64,000 nucleotides of DNA from Limivivens faecihominis (GTDB taxonomy: Bacteria > Bacillota > Clostridia > Lachnospirales > Lachnospiraceae), in NCBI RefSeq assembly GCF_020686945.1, contig NZ_JAJEPR010000003.1:145557-209556 (forward strand). Reading direction: 5' to 3'. The notes under the pieces were generated by a model. The model did no database searches, was not told where the DNA came from, and saw nothing but the letters and a program-made list of their open reading frames with translations. Positions 32,653 to 39,388 of this stretch are shown piece after piece. Each line of letters begins with the position of its first letter. The first letter of the stretch is position 1. A program made the translations under genes and the position numbers.

Positions 32653-33186
32653 TTAAAGCGCGGTTCCTTTTTTCGTAACAAAGAATCCCTTCATATCTGT
32701 ATGTTCCAGCTTCAACAGCGCAATTTTCCTGTCAATTCCCCCTGCATAGCCCGTCAGGCTGCCATTTGTCCCCACCACGCGATGGCAGGGAATGATGATG
32801 GAAATCTCGTTGTGGCCTACCGCCCCGCCTACGGCCTGGGCTGACATGGAAGAAGTATTCTGCATGGCCGCCAGCCGTCCTGCAATCTCTCCATAGGTAG
32901 TCGTCTGCCCATAAGGAATCTCCAGCAAAAGCTTCCACACTGCCTGCCGGAACGGGGAGCCTGCTGGATGAAGCGGCGGTATAAAGTTCGGTTCTTTTCC
33001 TGAGAAATAGAGATCCAGCCATTTTTTTGCCTCAGCAAGAACTGGAGTTTCCTTGGGAATCTGCTCCCCCGTAAGCGTATGGGCAAAATACTTCTGCCCC
33101 TCAAACCACAGCCCCGTAAGCCCGATTTCATCCGCTGCCAGCAAAATGCCGCCCAGGGGCGACTGGTATGTGCCTGTGTAGATCAT
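32653..33186 (-). CDS. ogt: Methylated-DNA--protein-cysteine S-methyltransferase
   Basis: Suicide repair enzyme that removes O6-alkyl groups from guanine. The 177 residues show the N-terminal alpha/beta region and the C-terminal DNA-binding domain. The active site is IIPCHRVVGTNGSLTGYAGG (acceptor Cys in PCHR, about residue 140), with GQTTTYGEIA and AVGGAVGHN upstream. Start 33186 (MIYTGTYQSP) is chosen on the GAAGGGG site. The upstream frame is open only because of the tandemly repeated promoter region. Single-domain type, with no Ada regulator part. Confidence 0.93.
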   Translation of the reverse strand: MIYTGTYQSPLGGILLAADEIGLTGLWFEGQKYFAHTLTGEQIPKETPVLAEAKKWLDLYFSGKEPNFIPPLHPAGSPFRQAVWKLLLEIPYGQTTTYGEIAGRLAAMQNTSSMSAQAVGGAVGHNEISIIIPCHRVVGTNGSLTGYAGGIDRKIALLKLEHTDMKGFFVTKKGTAL

Positions 33187-33190
33187 ATTT

Positions 33191-33627
33191 CTTCCCCTTC
33201 TTTCTCTTTTCTTTTCGTTTCGTATGCTATGATTATAGCGCAATTTACGCGGTCCGGTTATCACTTTATATCCAGATATCATTACAAAATCACACTTTTT
33301 TCCATTTTGCCTTATTGCATATTCTTCTGATCGGAAGTATGATAAATAAAAAGCCCGGAGGAAAATTCTTCTCCGTAAGGCACCCATTTTCTGCTGTTCC
33401 TTTCTTCCCCTTCTTTCTCTTTTCTTTTCGTTTCGTATGCTATGATTATAGCGCAATTTACGCGGTCCGGTTATCACTTTATATCCAGATATCATTACAA
33501 AATCACACTTTTTTCCATTTTGAGTCCATTTTGCCTTATTGCATATTCTTCTGATCGGAAGTATGATAAATAAAAAGCCCGGAGGAAAATTCTTCTCCGT
33601 AAGGCACCCATTTTCTGCTGTTCCTTT
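33191..33627. repeat. Tandem duplication of the ogt promoter/leader region (213 + 224 bp)
   Basis: Unit 1 (33191-33403) and unit 2 (33404-33627) are essentially identical. The one visible difference is an extra 11 bp in unit 2 near 33525, where TCCATTTTG is itself doubled. On minus, each unit carries a T-run terminator-like hairpin (CGGAG/CTCCG, GGCTTTTTATTT), a TATAAT -10 (33232-33237 and 33445-33450) and the ogt ribosome binding site. So the gene has two copies of its promoter and leader. High identity indicates a recent event. Confidence 0.92.
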
Positions 33628-33655
33628 TGACTTTTCCAGAAATTTGTGCTACTAT
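33627..33655 (+). promoter_or_regulatory. Promoter of the methyltransferase gene
   Basis: TTGACT (33627-33632), a 17-base spacer and TACTAT (33650-33655). The -35 hexamer begins at the last base of the duplication unit. Confidence 0.7.
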
Positions 33656-33656
33656 T

Positions 33657-33674
33657 AGTTAGCAATGTCTAACT
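33657..33674. promoter_or_regulatory. Operator-like palindrome at the methyltransferase transcription start
   Basis: Perfect 6-6-6 inverted repeat AGTTAGCAATGTCTAACT directly after the -10 hexamer, where a bound repressor would block transcription. The AGTTAG...CTAACT form recalls sites of metal-dependent DtxR-type regulators, but this is only a resemblance. Confidence 0.45.
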
Positions 33675-33707
33675 TTTTTTAAAGTTCACAGGAAGGAGAC
33701 TTTCTCT

Positions 33708-34343
33708 ATGACACCTGAAAAATATAAACAGCTTTCCATCAAAGAATTTACCGCGGCAGCCAAAATCTACGACAGCAACCATGCCGGCATTTATGAAATG
33801 TGCAAGGACGACTACCCGCCCATTCTGGCAGAGCTGGAGAAAGAACCGTTTCACGATGTCCTCGACTGCGGCTGCGGAACCGGACCGATGATCGAGCTGC
33901 TTCATGAAAAATACCCGGAGAAACACTATGTCGGTCTCGATCTGACTCCCGAGATGATCAACGTCGCTCAGGCCAAAAAGCTTTCCAACACCGAATTTGT
34001 GGTGGGCGACAGCGAGAATCTCCCCTTCCCGGAATATTCCTTCGACGCGGTCATCTGCTCGAACAGCTTTCATCACTACCCCAACCCACAGGCTTTTTTC
34101 AACAGTGCTTACTGTATTCTCCGAAAAGGAGGTCGTCTCGTTCTGCGTGATTATACCTCCTCCGATCTCATGGTCTGGCTGATGAACCATCTGGAGATGC
34201 CTCTGGCAAATCTCTTCGGACACGGCGATGTACGAATCCGCAAACCCGCGGAATTTACCGCCATGGCTGAGAAGGCCGGCTTCACCGTGCTGACGATGGA
34301 GAAGCAGAAAGGCTTCCGCGCACATCTTGTTGCACGGAAATAA
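33708..34343 (+). CDS. Class I SAM-dependent methyltransferase (211 aa)
   Basis: Cytoplasmic methyltransferase of the UbiE/Methyltransf_11 type. The SAM-binding motif I is VLDCGCGTGPMIELL (about residue 46). Motif II follows as VGLDLTPEMINVAQ, then VVGDSENLPFPEYSFDAVIC and the post-motif SFHHYPNPQAFF. A C-terminal half (GGRLVLRDYTSSDLMVWLMN) completes the fold. The substrate is unknown. It has its own promoter and a palindrome at the start site, and an AGGAAGGAG site before ATG 33708. No downstream partner exists; the next 600 bases are gene fragments. Confidence 0.9.
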   Translation: MTPEKYKQLSIKEFTAAAKIYDSNHAGIYEMCKDDYPPILAELEKEPFHDVLDCGCGTGPMIELLHEKYPEKHYVGLDLTPEMINVAQAKKLSNTEFVVGDSENLPFPEYSFDAVICSNSFHHYPNPQAFFNSAYCILRKGGRLVLRDYTSSDLMVWLMNHLEMPLANLFGHGDVRIRKPAEFTAMAEKAGFTVLTMEKQKGFRAHLVARK

Positions 34344-34380
34344 CGTCTGTACCATCTGATTATTCTTGCAAATTTAGAAG

Positions 34381-34520
34381 AGCATCAGGAACAATTCATC
34401 GATAGCCAGCGGTGTTACAATGATGCTCGGCGCGATCGCATTCAGGCGCGCGCCACGTTTGCCCCACTCGACGCACTGGACCATGACACGCTTCTCGTTA
34501 CAGCGTTTTGCCAGCTGGTA
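34381..34520 (-). pseudogene. Fragment of a short-chain dehydrogenase/reductase gene
   Basis: On minus the frame reads QLAKRCNEKRVMVQCVEWGK then RGARLNAIAPSIIVTPLA and IDEL. This is the segment after the catalytic YxxxK of SDR enzymes, with the typical RLNAI(S/A)PxxIxTP. Only about 45 codons remain, with no start, Rossmann motif or C-terminus. It abuts the next fragment directly, indicating deletion/rearrangement. Confidence 0.65.
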
Positions 34521-34771
34521 GGCATTATTCTGCCTTTTCTGATGAAGATAAAGTCAGACTTTTCAATGTGTTCGGTGGAATCCCCTATTACAACAGACTG
34601 ATTAGCGTCAAAAAGAGTGTTCGTGAAAATATAATTGACCTCATTGCCTCACCGGGCGCCCGCCTGGAAAATGAAGTATCTATGTACCTGAATTCGGAAA
34701 TTTCAAAGATTACAAATGCAAATGCAGTATTTGAAGCACTTGCAAAGGGCTTTTCCAAATACAATGAAATG
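34520..34771 (+). pseudogene. Fragment of an AAA-type (archaeal-like, DUF234) ATPase gene
   Basis: The plus frame reads FSDEDKVRLFNVFGGIPYYN then RLISVKKSVRENIIDLIASP, GARLENEVSMYLNSEI and VFEALAKGFSKYNE. This is the middle of a prokaryotic ATPase of the type often annotated ATP-binding protein/DUF234. It lacks the P-loop half and the C-terminal half. It breaks off at about 34771 where another gene fragment of opposite strand begins. Confidence 0.6.
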
Positions 34772-34955
34772 GCGCCAAATTTCTGCACTTTTGCGACCAT
34801 GAGCATATAAACGCTTCCTGAGATCAGCGCACAGAATGCGGGTAACACTACATTATTGAATCCCGGAAAAATAAGAACACTGCTGAATGTTGCGACCGCT
34901 ACCAGCACGAAATAAAGCGCGGTAAAAACGCCGATGGAAATTAGATCAGGTACGG
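34772..34955 (-). pseudogene. Fragment of an ECF transporter S component (MptD/Trep_Strep type)
   Basis: On minus the frame reads LTVPDLISIGVFTALYFVLV then AVATFSSVLIFPGFNNVVLP, AFCALISGSVYMLMVAKVQK and FGAIS. This is the first two or three helices of a putative ECF S component. The frame is then lost at the junction with the ATPase fragment. The palindrome at 34957-34976 lies just upstream and may be its former operator. Confidence 0.6.
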
Positions 34956-34956
34956 T

Positions 34957-34976
34957 TAATTAGTTTTCACTAATTA
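34957..34976. promoter_or_regulatory. Palindromic operator candidate A
   Basis: Perfect 8-4-8 inverted repeat TAATTAGTTTTCACTAATTA. It shares the core ATTAGT-N4-ACTAAT with the palindrome at 35565-35582. Confidence 0.5.
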
Positions 34977-35073
34977 TTTTTCCCGCAATCTCCTTTGAAA
35001 AGCATGAACACATCGCGGAACTAAATGCTTTTTATGAACCTGCCGCTTCAGTCTGGGTATTCCTCTTCATTTT

Positions 35074-35484
35074 TCAGATGATAATCCCTTTCGTGTGATC
35101 CATCTCATGCTGGATGATCTGGGCTGTCCAGCCGTTAAATTTCTGGCGCTGTTTCTTCCAGGCCATATCGTAAAATTCCACTTCGATATTTTCATATCGG
35201 AGCGTCTTTCTGGTTCCTTCGAGGGAAAGACAGCCCTCCTCCGCCTCGTATGGCGTATCCTTGTGAAGCAGTACCGGATTAAACATTACTACATCCATAA
35301 AGCCCATGCTGACAATGATCGCATTCTTTCTGACACCGATCATATTCGCCGCCATGCCCACACATTCCTCCCGGTGAGCGCTCAAAGTATCCATCAGATC
35401 TTTTCCCAGGGAGAGGTCTGCTTTTGTGGCGGGTTCTGCCTTCTGTGAAAGGAAAAAAACATCTTTCATTATCGGTCTTACCAT
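35074..35484 (-). CDS. def: Peptide deformylase-like protein with a substituted catalytic Gln
   Basis: A 136-residue protein of the deformylase family, which removes formyl from nascent chains using a metal. Motif 2 (EEGCLSLEG) and motif 3 (QHEMDHTKG, the HExxH zinc/iron site) are intact. Motif 1, normally GxGxAAxQ, reads CVGMAANMIG, so the conserved Gln is Met48. It is also shorter than typical 150-190-residue enzymes, with almost no C-terminal helix. It may be a divergent active enzyme or a paralogue of a housekeeping Def elsewhere. A good AAAGGAGG site precedes ATG 35484. Confidence 0.85.
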   Translation of the reverse strand: MVRPIMKDVFFLSQKAEPATKADLSLGKDLMDTLSAHREECVGMAANMIGVRKNAIIVSMGFMDVVMFNPVLLHKDTPYEAEEGCLSLEGTRKTLRYENIEVEFYDMAWKKQRQKFNGWTAQIIQHEMDHTKGIII

Positions 35485-35564
35485 TGCTATGCCTCCTTTT
35501 CGCCTTCATTTTACCACAAGATCTGCCAAATAGCATTTTAAAAAGTTTCTATTCTTAACATCAC

Positions 35565-35588
35565 GATTAGTTTAGACTAATCTATAAT
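35565..35588 (+). promoter_or_regulatory. Palindromic operator candidate B overlapping a promoter
   Basis: Perfect 7-4-7 inverted repeat GATTAGTTTAGACTAATC (35565-35582), immediately followed by TATAAT (35583-35588) reading towards the 76-aa gene. The repeat occupies the spacer and -35 region, an ideal repressor position, and also lies upstream of the divergent deformylase gene. Confidence 0.6.
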
Positions 35589-35623
35589 TAACGATTATAT
35601 CTAATTGAGGAAGGTAAAAAATT

Positions 35624-35854
35624 ATGAGTTTGACTGTTCTGAAAATCATGCTGGTACTGGGTATCAGCGGCCACGCGCTGAACATGTACTGCGACCGGAT
35701 TCTGTCCATCTTTCCAAATGGAAAGCTGACTCTTGCAGATCTGAAAACCTTCGGAAAAGACGACAAGCTGGCGAAGATCATAGAAGGCGTATCCAAAAAA
35801 GTTCCGATGCGCTCCGCCATGGCTTCCATGCTGGTGTGGATTCTCCTGATTTAA
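35624..35854 (+). CDS. Small membrane protein of unknown function (76 aa)
   Basis: Not recognised. A hydrophobic N-terminal segment (SLTVLKIMLVLGISGHALNM) is followed by a polar middle (DLKTFGKDDKLAKIIEGVSKK) and a second hydrophobic C-terminus ending VWILLI, suggesting two short membrane segments. AGGAAGG precedes the ATG, a TATAAT promoter overlaps a palindrome upstream, and a terminator follows at 35868, so it is a complete transcription unit. It could also be a truncated longer protein, since it ends abruptly within a hydrophobic stretch. Confidence 0.6.
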   Translation: MSLTVLKIMLVLGISGHALNMYCDRILSIFPNGKLTLADLKTFGKDDKLAKIIEGVSKKVPMRSAMASMLVWILLI

Positions 35855-35867
35855 GGCAAACTTTCAG

Positions 35868-35893
35868 GGGCTGCTTTTGAGGCAGCCCTTTTT
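35868..35893 (+). terminator. Rho-independent terminator
   Basis: Stem GGGCTGC/GCAGCCC (35868-35888) followed by five T, between the 76-aa gene and the convergent helicase gene. Confidence 0.85.
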
Positions 35894-35894
35894 C

Positions 35895-38800
35895 TCAGAC
35901 GAGAGCCACTTTTCCCCGTCCCCAATGGTTCTTGTACTTCTCCAGTACCCTTTCGTAATTCCCCTCATAAATGAAGTAATAATCCAGCTGCTTTCCTTCC
36001 ATATAAAGATAGGATCCGTACATCGGAATCGTGCAGGCGAGGGCCGTGCCCTCCGAGGCCAGGCCGATGCCATAGCCGTACTCCGATACCACCAGCGGCA
36101 TGCGGAGCGCTTTCTGGCCGAAGCTGATATAGCGGGCCTTCTGGTTCATGGGCTCCAGTTTGCTGTCGAGGACGCCTTTGGCGTAGAGCTTCTCTTTCTT
36201 GGGCCAGTCAAAGTAGAGCCAGCCTTCTGCAACGGAGCTGTACTCCATCTGTCTCGGAAGGGCTGCTTTCTCGGCCAGCAGGCATTTTCCGGTCTTGTCA
36301 AGAAAAGTGAGAGCCCCCGTCTTCTTGTCGATCCGCACCGTGAGTTTCTCCGTCGTAAGCTCCGCCAGACCTTTTCCCTCTCTCGCTGACCACTTCACAG
36401 GACTTTCCGGCTGGTAATCCCAGTAGCCCGGTTCAAACTCTGCCCGGATGCCCTTCTGGAACTGTACCCGGATCAGGCCGTCCTCCAGAGGAATCAGATG
36501 AAGGATTCCATAATTGCTGATGACTTCCAGATATTTCTTCGTTTTCCGCAAAATCCGGACTGCCGTATCAATGCGGCTGTGGCCTTTCGGCCGTAAAACG
36601 CTGCTGTTTGGGATGCCGCCGAAGGGATAGGAAGAGGGATTGATGGGCGCTGTGGGCCGCACTTTGCTCTCCAGCGCCTTTCGCACCGGCACCTCCCGTT
36701 TCGGCGGCTGTCCGTTCTTCGGAAGGTTCAGTTTCGGAGGCGCGGGCTGCTCTCCCACAAAGCCCAGCTTCATCGGGCGGCTGTAGGAGGATAGAGCCTT
36801 CTCTTTTCCGGCCTCGGACACCTTCATGCCGCCGGAGATCTCGACCTTTTCCTCCGTTCTGTGGGCCGCTTTCACCAGAAGGCCCCTCTCTTCTGCTGTA
36901 GAAACCTTCTCCGTTGCCGGATTAGCTGCCTTTTTCTCCACAGGGGCCGGCTTTTTCCGGAGTGCCTGAGACTCCTTGTGGACCTGATTTTCCAGCGAAT
37001 GGAGCCTTTTCTCCTCGGAAACCTTCGTTCCGATGAGGTCTGTCAGATCCCCTGTATGGACCACCGCCAGCTCGTGGAGGGCACGGGTGGCCGCCACATA
37101 GAGAAGCTTCACATAGGCATCCTCGCTGGGATAGTGTTCCTCGGAAGGATGGTAGAGAAGAACCGCGTCAAACTCCAGGCCTTTCGTGTACTCCACGGGC
37201 AGTACCATGACGCCGCTTCCAAACTCAGCCGTGGTGAGATCGCTGTTTACCAGTGTGATCTTTTCGCCAAGCCGGGCATCGACTTCCTTCGTCTCCTCCT
37301 CGTCCCGGCAGATCACAGCGATGGTCTCATGGCCCGCCTGCTGCCATTTCCGGATGAGTTCTACAGTCTTTTCCAGCATGGCTTTTTCATCCGCACAATC
37401 GCAGATTTCTACCGCGTTTCCGTGACGGATCACGGGTTCCACCGGGTAAATGGGAAAATTTCCATGGCGGAGGATCTCCGTCGCAAAATCCGAAATCTCC
37501 ACGGTATTTCGGTAGCTCTTTTTCAGCAGGCCGAAGCTGTCAAATGGGCCTGTGAGGATCAGCTCCTGAAGGTCCTTCCAGTCGTTGAGGCCATAGCCAA
37601 AATGGATATTCTGGGAGACGTCGCCCATGATCGTGTAGGTGCAGCCCCTGAGACAGTAGGCCAGCACACCGTAAGCCATCATGCCGAAATCCTGGGCCTC
37701 GTCGATGATCACATGGCTGGCCTCCCGGATGCCGTCGTTCTCCTTGATCCGCTTATAGAGGTAAGCGAGGGCCGCCAGATCGTAGAGGTCGAACTCATTT
37801 TCCGTGAAGGGAACCTTCTTGCCTCTCTCCTTCTGCACCTCCAGAAACTCCTGATACACCTCGAAAATGGAACCTTTCCACTCTTTTTTCCCGAAATGCC
37901 ACCGGTACAGCCGCTGAAGCTCCTTTTTCTCCTCATCCGTATAGGAGACAAATTTTCCGGTCAGTTCATTTTCCAGCCTTGCGTGAAGCATCTCGTTGAG
38001 CATGTCGATTTTTCCCTGGACAGAAACCGTGGGGTTGTCTTTCCTGTAAGTGCGGATCACGTTTTCATCCATGAGGAGCACACCATTTTTCTCAATCCGG
38101 ATCTCCTCTGAGGGAATTGTCCGCTCCTCGTACTCCTCGCAGAAGGCCTCAAGCTCATGGAACCAGTCGTAACTTCCTTTCACCCAGGCTTCCTTATCTT
38201 TCGCATCCAGCGCTTTGATTCGATGAAAGCGCGGATCCCAGTCTTCATATAGAAAACGGACAAACAACTGCTCCATCGTCATCTGGGAAACGCCGTAGAC
38301 GTCCAGATCCGGCAGAACGCTGGTGATGTAGTTCAGAAGAATCCGGTTGCTGCCGATGATGTAGAAATCCTCCGGACGAAATTTGTCCTCATAGTTGTAG
38401 AGAATGTAAGAGATCCGGTGCATGGCCACCGTGGTTTTTCCGGAACCGGCCACTCCCTGAACGATGATGTTCGTCTTCGGCGAGGTCCGGATGATCGCAT
38501 TCTGTTCCTGCTGGATCGTGGCGATGATCTCTCCCAGCACCGCCTTTTTGCTCTTGGCCAGATACTTGGTGAGAAGCTCGTCGTTGGCCACCACATCCGA
38601 ATCAAAGAAATCCTTCAGCTGGTCGTTTTCGATCTCATAGGTCCGTTTTCGTTTCAGGTCCACCTCGTAAGTCCCGTGATTTTTCACCTCATACTGACAG
38701 AGTCCCGTACTGTTCTCGTAATAAATGGATGCCACCGGAGCCCGCCAGTCAATGACAACAGGCTCTGAGTCTTTGTCAGAAATGCCTACCCGTCCCACAT

Positions 38801-39122
38801 AGTAGGATTCTTCCTGCGGAAGCTTCTGATCACGGAAGTCGATCCTTCCGAAATAAGGCTTTTTCCTCGCCTTCTCACAGCGCACCAGATTCCGCTTCGT
38901 ATCCTCAAGCTGTGCCTGAGTGTTGCGAAGGAGGGAAAGAGCCTCCTTATCCTTCGGTCCGTAGGTCTCCATGAGATCATAGACTTCTTCAGAAAGAGAC
39001 CGGATCTGCTCCCTCGTGTGGTTCAGATTGCCCTGTGCGATGGTAAGAATGTCAGCCAGCTGTTTTTCTTCTTCCTCCCGGCTTAATCCCGGGATGGAAC
39101 GAAAGGTCTTTTTTTCTTTCAT
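35895..39122 (-). CDS. helD: HelD-like superfamily 1 helicase fused to a GH31 N-terminal-like domain
   Basis: A 1075-residue protein. Residues 1 to about 100 form a coiled coil like the HelD arm that enters RNA polymerase. Residues ~100-700 are a UvrD/HelD helicase: Walker A GVAGSGKTTVAMHR (223), VIIDEAQDFG, KKSYRNTVEISDFA, VEYTKGLEFDAVLL and YVAATRALHELAVVH. A Pro/Lys-rich linker (about 700-855) leads to a 219-residue C-terminal domain. This domain (EVISNYGILHL, LTVRIDKKTGALTFLD, YGYGIGLASEGTA, LDYYFIYEGNYERVLEKYKN) looks like the N-terminal beta-sandwich of GH31 alpha-glucosidases, without the catalytic barrel. Start 39122 follows AAAGGAG. Confidence 0.85.
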   Translation of the reverse strand: MKEKKTFRSIPGLSREEEEKQLADILTIAQGNLNHTREQIRSLSEEVYDLMETYGPKDKEALSLLRNTQAQLEDTKRNLVRCEKARKKPYFGRIDFRDQKLPQEESYYVGRVGISDKDSEPVVIDWRAPVASIYYENSTGLCQYEVKNHGTYEVDLKRKRTYEIENDQLKDFFDSDVVANDELLTKYLAKSKKAVLGEIIATIQQEQNAIIRTSPKTNIIVQGVAGSGKTTVAMHRISYILYNYEDKFRPEDFYIIGSNRILLNYITSVLPDLDVYGVSQMTMEQLFVRFLYEDWDPRFHRIKALDAKDKEAWVKGSYDWFHELEAFCEEYEERTIPSEEIRIEKNGVLLMDENVIRTYRKDNPTVSVQGKIDMLNEMLHARLENELTGKFVSYTDEEKKELQRLYRWHFGKKEWKGSIFEVYQEFLEVQKERGKKVPFTENEFDLYDLAALAYLYKRIKENDGIREASHVIIDEAQDFGMMAYGVLAYCLRGCTYTIMGDVSQNIHFGYGLNDWKDLQELILTGPFDSFGLLKKSYRNTVEISDFATEILRHGNFPIYPVEPVIRHGNAVEICDCADEKAMLEKTVELIRKWQQAGHETIAVICRDEEETKEVDARLGEKITLVNSDLTTAEFGSGVMVLPVEYTKGLEFDAVLLYHPSEEHYPSEDAYVKLLYVAATRALHELAVVHTGDLTDLIGTKVSEEKRLHSLENQVHKESQALRKKPAPVEKKAANPATEKVSTAEERGLLVKAAHRTEEKVEISGGMKVSEAGKEKALSSYSRPMKLGFVGEQPAPPKLNLPKNGQPPKREVPVRKALESKVRPTAPINPSSYPFGGIPNSSVLRPKGHSRIDTAVRILRKTKKYLEVISNYGILHLIPLEDGLIRVQFQKGIRAEFEPGYWDYQPESPVKWSAREGKGLAELTTEKLTVRIDKKTGALTFLDKTGKCLLAEKAALPRQMEYSSVAEGWLYFDWPKKEKLYAKGVLDSKLEPMNQKARYISFGQKALRMPLVVSEYGYGIGLASEGTALACTIPMYGSYLYMEGKQLDYYFIYEGNYERVLEKYKNHWGRGKVALV

Positions 39123-39200
39123 TTTCTTCTCCTTTTTCGATAGATTCATCCCGATAAGGAATATCTTACCATCCCTTGCTGAAAAAGTATATATATAAAC

Positions 39201-39344
39201 GTAACTATTCAGCCCCCATGTCAATTCCGCTTCGCTACATCTCAATGTAGCTTCTCGCCAAATAGATTTTCAATCAAAAGTGTTCATTCATGCGAGCATG
39301 ACTCACACTTTTGACAGAAAATCTGCTTGGCTCTGAATAGTTAC
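39201..39344. repeat. 144-bp nested palindromic element
   Basis: Ends are a perfect 12-bp inverted repeat GTAACTATTCAG/CTGAATAGTTAC. Inside are further nested arms AGATTTTC/GAAAATCT (39264-39271, 39317-39324), AAAAGTGT/ACACTTTT (39276-39283, 39305-39312) and a CATGC/GCATG tip, plus a side hairpin CTACAT/ATGTAG. No reading frame. It resembles a miniature inverted-repeat element or a structured RNA. Located between the helicase gene and the terminator of the liv operon. Confidence 0.75.
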
Positions 39345-39349
39345 AAAAA

Positions 39350-39388
39350 GACACCGCAGTATGTTTTTTTACTGCGGTGTCTTTGTCT
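39350..39388 (-). terminator. Terminator of the liv operon
   Basis: Stem GACACCGCAGTA/TACTGCGGTGTC (39350-39361 with 39370-39381), with T/A runs on either side, directly after the cytidylate-kinase-like gene. Confidence 0.85.

Noticed and set aside
33187..33495. Long N-terminal extension of the alkylguanine methyltransferase
   Set aside because: The frame is open only because the duplicated leader lacks stops. The GAAGGGG site and family length support ATG 33186.
33079..33554. Two plus-strand frames (83 and 128 aa) with an internal repeat of Phe/Ser-rich sequence opposite the ogt leader
   Set aside because: They are the antisense reading of the tandemly duplicated promoter region. They have no ribosome binding site and span both repeat units.
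34588..34908. A 106-aa minus-strand frame as an intact membrane protein gene
   Set aside because: Only its upstream part matches an ECF S component; the rest is antisense to the ATPase fragment, so it is a chimeric remnant.
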